Notes under the pieces: model-generated
Database searches by the model: none
What the model saw: only the letters and a program-made list of their open reading frames with translations
What the model was told of the DNA's origin: nothing
Source of the DNA: Strigamia acuminata
Lineage: Eukaryota; Arthropoda; Chilopoda; Geophilomorpha; Linotaeniidae
Direction of reading: 5' to 3'
Assembly: GCA_949358305.1 (NCBI GenBank)
Contig: OX442319.1
Coordinates: 8,680,001 to 8,744,000 of the forward strand
DNA length: 64,000 nt
Shown here: positions 23,201 to 31,375 of the stretch, in pieces
Layout: each line of letters opens with the position of its first letter
How positions within the stretch are numbered: the first letter of the stretch is position 1
Made by a program: the position numbers and the translations under genes

Positions 23201-26200
23201 ATTTCCCAGAGTTCCAAGAAAATGTCAAAATTTAAAATTCCAATCATTCTCGAAAATTCCGAGATTTCCACATGTTTTTCTATTGTTTTCAGGTCGCCAT
23301 CTTGATTTTTTGACAAAAAATAAAACCTTGACCAATATAAATGCCAAATGTTCTCCATTTCTGAAGAGAAACAACATTTTTTGAAAGCAAATAGAAATTT
23401 GTTTGGAACTAGAAGTTCTGAACCAGATCAAAATGGTCTGATTCCACAAAAACATGACTTTTGTGCTTTTCTAAAAAAGCACGAAATCATGTCTGTAGAA
23501 CTTCGAAATTTTCAAACCAGTTAATTTTATCATTGTTAGCAACAAATGACAAAATCAAACCGCGCTGGCGCGCAGACAAACCGATTCTTGATGCCTTGCA
23601 AGAAGAAACAGAGGAAGAAAGATAAGAAAATAAAAAATAAAAAATTACAAAATACTGGGTGTCTTTTTTTAATCTAAAAGACACTCAAAAAGTTCCAATT
23701 TTTAGCAGAAGGTTTTTGCAGATTTTTACATTACGGGGATATTGTTGCAATCTCTTCTTCTGCCCCAAGAGACCAACAAACGCGCCCGCTCACCCCTTTC
23801 GGAGACTCATTCCAGTCTGCACGAGGCTGCCTTTCGACAGAAACGTGCCTACACTGAGATGTCTGTTCATCCCAATGAAATGGTGTTTTTTGTGGAACAG
23901 TCAGTTGCACTTAAAGTAAGAAGGAAATGCATCTTCTGTCCCTAGTCGCCTTGGGTCCCACCCTTCAGCCGCCATTGTGAAGCCATATCGCCCTCCATTT
24001 GACGCTGTATACAACCCGGCATTTGAGGTGATTATTACCGCTGTCAGGTGTGGAGTCCCAAGAAAACCATGAAAATCATAGATAGGGAAGTTTAGAGAAA
24101 AAGTAAAAAATGAAAAAGATGTAAAAACAACTAATTTCCAAATTACAGAGATTGCTCCAGACTGTGGTTTGAGCACAGTCCTTTAACAAACTGCAGTAGC
24201 TCAGAAATCAAGCAAGAGTGAATAAAATTCAGAAACAAAAGTTACAGGCTAGATTCCCAATCTTTTTTCAAAGCTGTTAGCTACCTGAACGCACAGATAT
24301 CGTTCCTACGCCCTAACGAACTCTCTGTGCCATTTGAGCACTTCACCATCGGTATCCCCGTACCTCCGGCAGCTCTCCCTGCTGTCCGTGTCCCAATTTC
24401 AGCAACTCTTGGGTTAAATACGTTAACTTGCAGTTGCCTACCAACCAGTACACGGGACAGGGTAGGATTATGACCGATGTGAACCCGGATGAGCGCCTTG
24501 AGCAGCCACAACGCAACCCATAAATTATGAGTCGCAACAAAAATCAAGGCAGTCTTCCCATGTGTGCGGACACTTCGCTGCCACTCGGGTCCAACTACAC
24601 GCCAACTCACCGCACGTGACTGTTCCCGCGCCAGCGACCACTAAGCTAGCAACCTGCATCCAAGCGACTAAACGTCCTACAAGAAATTTGGTGTCACTCA
24701 AAGCTCAGTTCAACATCGCCTCCTCGCCCGGCCCATAATGGAACCAGTGATTGCAGCGTGGCACCTGGAATATGACCGCTTCTCCCCCGTGGGATTTGGT
24801 TTGCTGGTGGCCACCAGCGCGCCTCCTCCACGAATCGAGTTTGAATACGCTGCAGACTGTCCCATTACTTTTACTTGGGCTGCGCACCAAGAAATAAAAA
24901 TAATAAAGAAGGTTTGGAATTATATTCCCCTCCCAACCACTCAGTTTTTTAGGCTAAGCTAGAAAGGAATAGAAGACCGTTGGAAAGTGTGGCTAGTGTA
25001 AGTCCCGGCTTGCCAGTACCCAGACAAGCTGGACATGCAAAGCCACCAATTTTTGTCTGATCAGGGTCCAATGGTCAGCGATTAGCGGCCGTTTCGCCTG
25101 CTGACCCCCTGTCACAATCATGACCAAGGAAATTTCCCCCTCTAGTTGAAAGAAAAAATTCATTTAATATTGTGCTTCGCACAATCAGTAAATTAGAATA
25201 GTATTCGCAAGAGAATTCAAAATCCTGGACGGGCCCACAATTGTGAGTGTTCGGACGAACGCCACGTGGTCGGGGGAGAGCCACGGAGGCGCTGGACGCA
25301 ACACACACGATAAAACAAACCACGAAATACACGGAGACACAATATAGTTTTAGTTATGGCTTTATTAGATGTCTAGGGGTATGATGCAGTGTCCCATAGT
25401 GTATTTCCCAAGGCGGCGGTTCCTTCGAACCGCCCCTAATCAGACCGCGTGGCACGGCGGCCATCGGCCGCCATGACACACGAGGTCGGTAATCGGTTTT
25501 GGGCCACGCCGCCGAAGTTACGGTTAACGTCCGGCGGACGTGGCGCAACTGGACGCTCAGGTCCCGGCGGGCGACAACGTCGCCACGCCGATAGTTCGGG
25601 TCGTCTTTGCAGCCAGTTTCGGAGGCGGTCGCGATGCGACCGTTCGCCTTGCTGGTTGATCAACAACTCTCTGTCCACTACGGGGCCAACCACTTCCGGA
25701 AGGGCGACTTCCGGGGCCCGATCCTGCTTGACCAAAGGCCCGCAGCTCCACCTGGTTGCGGAGGACCGCAACAGGCTGCGCGAGATACGAGAGGCGCTGG
25801 AGCTGCGCCAAGTGCATTGCCGTTGCAGTGCAGCGACCCGTGCGCAGGGGCAGCTGGTCACAGCACCTACTGGTAATGATGAGGTTTTTTGGTTTTCTAG
25901 CTTACCATTCATGAAAAATAGTAAGTTACCACTTTGCATGACTCAAGAAACAGCTAAAACATCGAGCAAAATATATATGGAAACTCAACTGAAGACAGAT
26001 CCCCTGAAAGCGTGTTCTTGCACCAGACGTTGCCAAGAAACCATATTCATTCCTTCAGTAAGACAGAACATAAGAATTCCTAAAATACAATTGAAATATA
26101 GTGTTAACGATAATATTCGAGAAATAATTGAAGAAAAGGAATTAACTTCCGTTATCAAATTATTGTGCAATATTGGATCTGTTATTGGTATTTTGTCCGG

Positions 26201-26237
26201 TCTTTCAATATTTTCAGTTGTTGAAAATTTCATTTGA
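14218..26237 (+). CDS. DEG/ENaC (pickpocket-like) channel gene with two fused channel units
   Basis: Amiloride-sensitive-type sodium channel family. Unit 1: TM1 near IMSILLYTLLVMNTAVCVYQ, post-TM1 YYMDEPTAVDV, cysteine loop, and TM2 block CDIGGNIGLYFGISCLTFAE. Exons: 14218-14574, 14648-14720, 14801-14829, 14933-15037, 15187-15270, 15788-16580. The last continues without a stop into a second TM1 (ITVSLVLLFISVYYTYTLIA) and extracellular start. Unit 2 continues with 17147-17374, 17596-17702 and 25901-26237, ending with a second TM2 (SVIGILSGLSIFSVVENF). Phases agree at every join except 15270/15788, where one frame step is missing (a small exon missed, or a lesion). The start is uncertain: the frame is open upstream to 14143. 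Intron 16581-17146 holds a MITE. Intron 17703-25900 holds an LTR retrotransposon whose end is 38 bp from the splice acceptor. Confidence 0.75.
16627..17125. mobile_element. MITE with TA target and AGAGTTTGCGGGATGC inverted ends, copy 1
   Basis: A 0.5-kb element inside a channel-gene intron. The left end TAGAGAGTTTGCGGGATGC and the right end, whose complement is TAGAGTTTGCGGGATGC, form inverted repeats beside a TA. Inside are ACTATACGGTATAAAAATAG and a TAGTGTAAGGGAAAAATG motif, both also present inverted. No protein. A second copy lies at 55365-55855. TA target and ends resemble Tc1/mariner-type MITEs, but no autonomous partner is visible here. Confidence 0.8.
17828..18448 (-). repeat. 3' LTR (minus-strand sense)
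   Basis: 621 bp starting TGTGAGTGTTCGG and ending GCTGGTCACA. Aligned by constant offset (7414) to the copy at 25242-25862. The only difference noticed is G/A at about base 17 of the repeat. GC-rich, so several long open frames cross it on both strands; these are not treated as genes. Confidence 0.9.
18449..18462 (-). other. Polypurine tract of the LTR retrotransposon
   Basis: The plus strand is TTTCCCCCCCCTGG directly after the LTR, so the minus strand carries a G8/A3 purine run abutting the 3' LTR, the expected plus-strand primer site. A second, almost identical purine run lies at about 23147-23160 inside the element. Confidence 0.75.
18943..20217 (-). CDS. Retrotransposon-borne ORF of unknown function with paired CxxC motifs
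   Basis: 424 residues from an ATG at 20217. The N-terminus has CPVCNGLGY and then CMNCGG about 23 residues later, a pair of CxxC knuckles like those of DnaJ-type zinc ribbons. This is followed by PLEEWFVMF. The rest is alanine/proline/threonine-rich with several basic clusters (PPKKRQK, KKKSNKKSRKK) that could act as nuclear signals, and a PPPPPP run near the end. It lies downstream of the integrase remnant, where some elements carry an env or accessory gene, but there is no signal peptide or membrane segment. It is more GC-rich than neighbouring host genes. Family not recognised. Confidence 0.6.
   Translation of the reverse strand: MENHRNNEWVQCPVCNGLGYITLWNLSRIPCMNCGGDEIVLTDQPLEEWFVMFMTLPGQPIPLHHRQINWMRVRSRAEREKEIADRERARAANAAPTEPPKKRQKTATKSVRSQPPPTASTNISTKKTAATTSQQVLRPPHKPFVLKKKAAEETKATVQGIVAPTPHQPPTARPNISEKLLEMRRLVAIENPTLSERSVNTEAKIRYRAKKHADHKDRMAKRDAEKAAHQQLTAPSATITSNAPRALVKKIPAQTEKTPDELRTAWAGQYGPQPIQGIVSLIPTKATAAAIAFPAACQLPQTAQTMFGANTAATPAVIMPPMVGERPTNVVFQGFADPPPVCGNNVVTAEATIETAMQIDGASNEESHTPPPPPPVVPEPKATAVKKKSNKKSRKKLAEEFVDDKTEEEPKNDDTPPTPGKSLQ
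20760..20950 (-). pseudogene. Integrase C-terminal remnant of the retrotransposon
   Basis: The minus strand reads GKFEIGNLVLLKIHP and, further on, HFKAPYIITKV and NAYSLV before a stop. This is the small barrel domain pattern (GD/N-x-V-L, then GPY-x-I, then Y-x-L) of Ty3/gypsy integrases, by family knowledge. The catalytic DDE core and all of RT/RNase H are missing between here and Gag. A frameshifted continuation with NLKRLIS follows near 20740. It shows that a pol gene was once present and has been deleted. Confidence 0.6.
21416..23017 (-). CDS. Retrotransposon Gag polyprotein
   Basis: From the ATG at 23017 (MPATRTGK), 533 residues. The N-terminal half is helical with a coiled-coil-like stretch. 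The middle matches the Ty3/gypsy capsid domain (FLIDLKRSLRFALPYL, AATWFSSHAKTNWEEFEHEF, then a leucine-rich tail). Near the C-terminus is a zinc knuckle CWGCGGAHFERDC, that is CX2CX3HX4C, one residue shorter than the usual CX2CX4HX4C. The frame is open some 30 codons upstream of the ATG and there contains CLLIGRDLIP, reminiscent of the retropepsin G-R/K-D-L motif, which is out of its normal place before Gag. No -1 or +1 pol frame follows. Confidence 0.85.
   Translation of the reverse strand: MPATRTGKTTWDSPAPNSSTPETDSDLNDSDNNSIASSNDNMSVPKVKLLDQAMLETTCNVFNLVIDDMTTYEVWEDTLLKVADHLVELQDKSDNTVRQLSQTRTEFADISDRLTHALQELDSAKLSNESLLKMLANQKAIVDSVVAAGQSNLRAQSAISNTISPTVTTPNSGSSTGSTPTTGNPLFLAWGEKFLHKTDQAMPAPRPMDEVELSKRVKSIGIEAFAGDKTKAKSFLIDLKRSLRFALPYLNQVLAEHLFKFFRGDAATWFSSHAKTNWEEFEHEFITHFRPSDALLLAEIAKTQQLSHESATQVVIRLEKLYAQLTIPVHESQQIQKVLAILRPAAKNMVANAINLENTWASLRKACIATEAAIINQETVTNAAIIEAAKTETVTPIQKSNQQMVTIPNAAGVDKPEFVPFGLRNPSNLTLFPAPKNAAIAATKAAESNEKALVPSNRLKDYATKPRVGGCWGCGGAHFERDCLLKVEAAKAAMETIAAAQHSMMQAMLAANEFGGWPDMAGNKESQSTDATK
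25242..25862 (-). repeat. 5' LTR (minus-strand sense)
   Basis: Second copy of the 621-bp LTR; its minus-strand end is followed by a putative primer-binding site (TGGGCCCGTCCAGG about 4 bp inside). The outer edge is only 38 bp from the acceptor of the channel gene's last exon, so LTR promoter activity would read antisense into the element, away from that exon. Confidence 0.9.
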
Positions 26238-26319
26238 TTCAAAACATAAATCACGCACAGTGGTATACCAACTACCGGTAATACTATAAAATACTATAAC
26301 ATTGTCTAATTAAGAAGTA

Positions 26320-26735
26320 ATTGAGTCATTTTTAGTAATTTTTTAAACAAATTGAGTAATTTTAAGTAATTTTATTTAAAAATTGAGTAATTTTAAGAAA
26401 TATTGTTCAAAAATTGAGTAATTTTATGTGATTTTATTAAAAAATTGAGTAATTTTAAGTAATTTTTAAAAAATTGAGAAATTTAAAAAAAAAAATTGAA
26501 TAATTTTTAAAAAATTGAATAATTTTTAAAAAATTGAATAATTTTTAAAAAATTGAATAATTTTTAAAAAATTGAATAATTTTTAAAAAATTGAATAATT
26601 TTTAAAAAATTGAATAATTTTTAAAAAATTGAATAATTTTTAAAAAATTGAATAATTTTTAAAAAATTGAATAATTTTTAAAAAATTGAATAATTTTTAA
26701 AAAATTGAATAATTTTTAAAAAATTGAATAATTTT
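26320..26735. repeat. AT-rich 19-bp minisatellite
   Basis: About 13 near-perfect units of GAATAATTTTTAAAAAATT (26505-26730) preceded by looser ATTGAGTAATTTTAAGTAAT units. The homologous site before F-box copy C (about 35275-35380) has only a few decayed units, so the array expanded after the duplication. Confidence 0.9.
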
Positions 26736-26739
26736 AAGT

Positions 26740-27446
26740 ATTTCGAGAAATTAAATATAAAATAATTTCGAGTAATCTTGAGAAATTTTGTGCTATGTTT
26801 ATTTGTAATAGATTAAGCTTATATGTATAAAAATATCTATCTACCACAGGTTTTTGCACAAATTCAATTAAAATTTCAATATATTCCCAATGTATTCAAT
26901 GAATTTAAATAGATTATTCCATTTATCACCTTACAAAAATAAATTCAACAAGTTAATTGAAATTCTTGCAACAAATTTCAACCAAACATTAAAAATATTA
27001 TCCCCTAGATTAATGTGTGATTTATTTGTGAACAAAGCACAACTTAAGTTTCAATTGTATTTTAACACCAATTCAGACACTATGACATTTGTTAACAATT
27101 AAAAACAACATTAAAATTTCAACGGATGCAGACATAAATCAATGCATATTCGTGCAAAAAAAATACAAATAAAAACTAGACTTATTTTTCCAATGCAATA
27201 GTGCTTACCTGTAATTTGTAAGTGTTGGTTCCCTGTAATTTGCAAACTTCAGACTAGCTAAAATACCAACTGACATCTTGTTTTCATCTGGTGCACATGT
27301 TTCCTGCCTTTAATTGCCTACTACACCACAAGAGGTCACCCTCTCCTTACCACAACCGAGTGTGCGCAGACTCAAGGCGCAGACTAAACTAAACAGCTGT
27401 AGTTGTATACATCAACTCTCAGAATCCTCACGCCGCTCACCTCAAA
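26740..27446 (+). repeat. Duplicated upstream block of F-box gene A
   Basis: Closely similar to 35380-36097 upstream of F-box copy C. It contains a 70-codon open frame (26890-27102) present in both copies. The changes between the copies mostly alter the amino acid and the second copy lacks the ATG, so coding is doubtful. The block marks the left edge of the A/C duplication and should include the shared promoter. Confidence 0.8.
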
Positions 27447-30253
27447 ATGAATGATCTACCGGACGAAGTCTTAGTACACATATGCAGCTACCTCCCAACC
27501 GCAGATTTATTAAGAATAACCAAAGTATCCAAACGATTTAAGCGAATATGTTGCGAAAAACGCGTCGTAGGGTAAGAATTTAACCACAATCGACCAAAAT
27601 GAACCAAAATCAATCCTATTTTATACCAAATTCCAGCAAATTAGACTTCCGAAAATGCCACACGATGAACGGCGACGCTCTCAGGTCGTTTCTAAGCGTC
27701 AAACTGCGCTACACGAACATCAACGAAGTGAATTTGAACGGCTGCTGGTGGCTCACCTTCACCCAATTAAAACTCTTGGCCAAACTGAAGAACCTAAAGG
27801 CCCTGCACATGACACAATGTCGCGTACCGTGGGATTTACTACCGCAGATCGTGTCCGGTTTACATCTGGAGACGTTTTCGTGGACGTGGAACGAGCGAAA
27901 CAACTCGCCGTCGATGAATCCGCCCGAATTCTTGGACGTGTTGAACAGCGCGTTTGTCCAGCTCAAGAAATTGCTCATTCAAGTGTCCAACCCGTTCCAT
28001 TTGACCTACGTGTGGCTCATGCTGACTTGCACGCCCAATCTGGAGACATTCGAGGTTAACGAAGTCGTAAATCCGATGTTCGATGTCGACGTGACGAGTG
28101 CGATGCAGATTTTTAGGTCGTGGAACGAAAGAAGCGAAGTGAGGGTCACAAAGTTGGGGTGTTTGAAGGAATTTAAGTTGTTTTTGAGAAGCAGCGTGGG
28201 ATACACGGTGAAGGATTTCATATCGAAGGTTTTTGCAGCGTCGTTCGCGGCGGCGAAGTCGAAGTCGACTGTGAATGGATTTTGGGCTTCCGAAGCGGGC
28301 TGCAACGCTCTGAGTGAGTGAAACGTGAATTTTGGAGGTTTGGAATCCTTTGGATGAATAAATTTTGTTTTTATTTTGTTTAAATTAGTGGATTTGAGTG
28401 GGAAAAAGGAAAAAACGTTGGGACGAATCAAAGATGTCGAGTTTCTGAGTTTGAGCGGAAGATATGTCCGGTTTTTAAATCCGCAAGTTGTCGCTCATTG
28501 GTTGAATTTTGATTTTATTTTTGATTTTTTAATTTTTTTTAGGCCGCATTCGTCCGATAATCAATTGGCGTTCGCTAAAACGGTGTTGAGCAATGGTTTG
28601 CCGAATTGCAAGTGTCTGTGTTTGGATATGCAGAGGATTGATGGCGAATTGGTGGAATTGGTGGCCACTGGGTGTCCGAAACTTGAATGTTTGAGCTTGA
28701 TGCGCTCGTTTGTCGATTTGTTAGTAAGAAAATTTAAATAGAAAAATTAAATTTTTTTAATTTTTCTTTTTCTCGTTTTGTTTTTAGCCTGTGGATCTGT
28801 TCACTGGAATGCTTGAAACGTGCAATAACATCAGTGAATTGTGTTTACTCAACACGCACTTCCATTCTCAGGAAAATCCGTGCACGGCCATAGCGAAACT
28901 AAAAAGTATTATTTATTGATTTTTTTTAAATTTAAATTAATATGATTTCCGTTTTTAGATTTAAGGATGTTGAGCATGTCGACTTGTTTGCTCGGAATGA
29001 AGAAAACTGACGCCGCTGTCAACGAAAACGCCACAACGGCTAAAACGCCTTTCGGAGTCCAACAACGAAGAGGATTGCCGGGCAGGCCTACAGTATAATA
29101 AAGGGTGTCCCAAAATTTACGCAAGATTTGAATTTGCCGCCATTTGTGCCGTAAATTGTTGGCAACCCTGAAACAACAACGATCAATATCATCCAATTTC
29201 GGCAGAATAATAAACCCTAAACTCTCAGCTGTCAAATCGTTGTTGTTTTAGGGTTGCCGACAATTTACTGCACAAATGGCGGCAAATTCAAATCTTGCGT
29301 CAATTTTGGGACACCCTAAATAATTTTTCACTAAATTTTCTAATATTACGTTTTGAAAAATCAAAAATAATATTTTGTCGCAGGACGGTGAAATCGCGGA
29401 CTCTCGGCTGCACCCGGTCGCTGAAAATTGCACCAAGATCCACACGTTGATCATCCGAACTGAAGAATCTCATTTTTCTTTGTCAGTAACTCGGTTTTAA
29501 TTATTTTTATTTGCTCGATTAATAACTTTTACGGCTCTTCGCAGGGAATGCGACGTTTTAATCGCTTCGGTCACCGATTCCACTTTATTCTGCATATCGC
29601 AGATGAAGAATTTAGTCAATCTCGAACTCGGAGGAATGCACAAAATATGTCACGGGCAATTTCTACCCGAAATTTGCTACAACTGCGACATACAGGAATT
29701 GCGGTTGATCGAAATCGGTCCGAAAGGCGTGATGGTTTACCACAAATCGTTGATTTCCGCGTTGAATCTGTGCAAGGATCTAAAACATTTGAAGTAAAAT
29801 ACAAGTTTTTATCGATGTTTAAAAAAATCGTATTCATGTCGTACGACTTTGCAGGATAGAACAGAAATATTGTATACCGCTTATTAGTTTACAACAGTCG
29901 CTATTAAGGTGTACCAAGTTGGAGACGTTAGAAATAATCTCCGAAGGAGGACAACATCCGAGTTGTCGGCAGCGATATTCGATAGTTGATGTTGCACGCA
30001 AGGTAGAATGAATTGTGATTGATGTATTGTTTTAAATTCAATGGTTTCTCGTTACTAGTTGCCGAATCTGGTGAATTTGTGCATCATTCAGCCGTTATCT
30101 AAAGAAGACTGCAAGAAAATGATGAAACATTTGCATCTTTTGTTTAAAGATAGTCGGCCGGCATTTCGGTGCGAGGTTGCTAGTTGTCGGAGAGGAAACG
30201 TGTTACATGAAATTCGAAAGTTTCCACTGTCGTTTCATAAATCGAAGTGTTAA
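27447..30253 (+). CDS. F-box/leucine-rich-repeat protein, copy A (intact)
   Basis: F-box proteins recruit substrates to SCF ubiquitin ligases; the repeats bind the target. Exons: 27447-27571, 27637-28313, 28389-28500, 28543-28723, 28788-28905, 28959-29092, 29384-29481, 29545-29793, 29855-30002, 30059-30253. Phases agree at each join, giving about 678 residues. Residues 3-36 (LPDEVLVHICSYLPTADLLR..) are the F-box. The rest is leucine-rich with repeat-like phrases (LNGCWWLTFTQLKLL, LKALHMTQC, LVELVATGCPKLECLSL, LVNLCIIQP). One intron is only 42 bp (28501-28542). Intron 29093-29383 holds a fold-back MITE absent from copies B and C. The substrate is unknown. Confidence 0.85.
29102..29317. mobile_element. 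Fold-back MITE in F-box A intron 6
   Basis: 216 bp beginning AGGGTGTCCCAAAAT and ending ATTTTGGGACACCCT. The two arms of about 70 bp are near-perfect inverted copies (both contain GCAAGATTTGAATTTGCCGC on opposite strands) around a short centre. The RNA would form a long hairpin. Absent at the matching site in copies B and C, so it arrived after duplication. Confidence 0.9.
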
Positions 30254-30459
30254 ATCGTCCATTTGAATGTTTGTATATTCGATTAAAAGCAATTAAAGGT
30301 TCTGTAAGAATTAATTTTATATAAAACATGTATATGATTACAATCTAGGAAAATGTAGTACCAATAGCATAGTGGTTTATACGCGTAATCCCGTGTATTT
30401 GTTCCTAATTGTTTAGATTTCCTAGTGTTAAAATAAGCCTAATTTCTAACCCAATTTTA

Positions 30460-30966
30460 GATGCAAAAATTCAATTCTAGATGCAAAAATTCAATTCTAG
30501 ATGCAAAAATTCAATTCTAGATGCAAAAATGGAATTCTAGATGCAAAAATGGAATTCTAGATGCAAAAATGGAATTCTAGATGCAAAAATGGAATTCTAG
30601 ATGCAAAAATGGAATTTTTGATGCAAAAATGGAATTTTTGATGCAAAAATGGAATTTTTGATGCAAAAATGGAATTTTTGATGCAAAAATGGAATTTTTG
30701 ATGCAAAAATGGAATTTTTGATGCAAAAATGGAATTTTTGATGCAAAAATGGAATTTTTGATGCAAAAATGGAATTTTTGATGCAAAAATGGAATTTTTG
30801 ATGCAAAAATGGAATTTTTGATGCAAAAATGAAATTTTTGATGCAAAAATGGAATTTTTGATGCAAAAATGGAATTTTTGATGCAAAAATGGAATTTTTG
30901 ATGCAAAAATGGAATTTTTGATGCAAAAATGGAATTTTTGATGCAAAAATGGAATTTTTGATGCAA
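30460..30966. repeat. 20-bp minisatellite, about 25 units
   Basis: Head-to-tail 20-bp units in three zones. The first three units are AGATGCAAAAATTCAATTCT, the next five AGATGCAAAAATGGAATTCT, and the last 17-18 TGATGCAAAAATGGAATTTT. Length is constant, so all frames stay open on the minus strand; those frames are artefacts. No spacers vary in the CRISPR sense. Lies in the A-B intergenic stretch (30254-31375), in which nothing else gene-like is seen. Confidence 0.95.
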
Positions 30967-31375
30967 ATATAAGCTTTCAATTAAGATTATTAGGTGTATT
31001 TACTTCAACAGTATGGTCCTGAAGTTCTAAAATGCAAAACTTGTGTTTAACAACCGAATATTCTACAAGGTGTGTCCGTCCACAAAAACGAATGGACAGT
31101 CCACTTGGTTATTCAGCGGTCGACTCACCGCGGGTAATCGCAGACTTTCCAACTCCAACGGGATGTCATCTTTCATTTTATTTAACGTTAAAATATCTTA
31201 ATCTTTCTTGGCAAACATAGTATTCAAGTATGAATTTTTTTCCGAGTTGACACAATTTCATGGGTCGTGTATATCAGGTTTTATTAAAACTTAAATAATT
31301 AATAACCGGTTTTCGGATATCCTGGATCTGAAATTGTACCGCAGCTGTAAGTTTTTACTCACCAATCCATCCTCA

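Larger units (their letters stand above)
17828..25862 (-). mobile_element. LTR retrotransposon (Ty3/gypsy-like), antisense in the channel-gene intron
   Basis: Complete two-LTR insertion of 8035 bp. LTRs begin and end TG...CA. The bases GCAC flank both sides (17824-17827 and 25863-25866), a 4-bp target duplication. Purine run AGGGGGGGGAAA precedes the 3' LTR on the minus strand. A tRNA-like binding site (TGGGCCCGTCCAGG) follows the 5' LTR. Inside, in minus-strand order: a 2.1-kb leader, a Gag ORF, an integrase C-terminal remnant, and a GC-rich ORF with paired CxxC motifs. No reverse transcriptase is seen, so this copy is probably mobilised in trans, if at all. LTRs differ by about one base by eye, indicating a recent insertion. 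Confidence 0.88.

Noticed and set aside
26890-27102. 70-codon ORF duplicated at 35521-35733
   Set aside because: Most differences between the copies change the amino acid and the second copy lacks an ATG, so it looks like duplicated non-coding DNA.
30460-30966. CRISPR-like regular repeat
   Set aside because: No variable spacers; a pure tandem minisatellite in an insect genome.
30557-30980. Three minus-strand 127-129-residue ORFs of repeated HQKFHFCIKNSIFASKIPFL type
   Set aside because: All frames of a 20-bp array without stops look like this; no start context or conservation.
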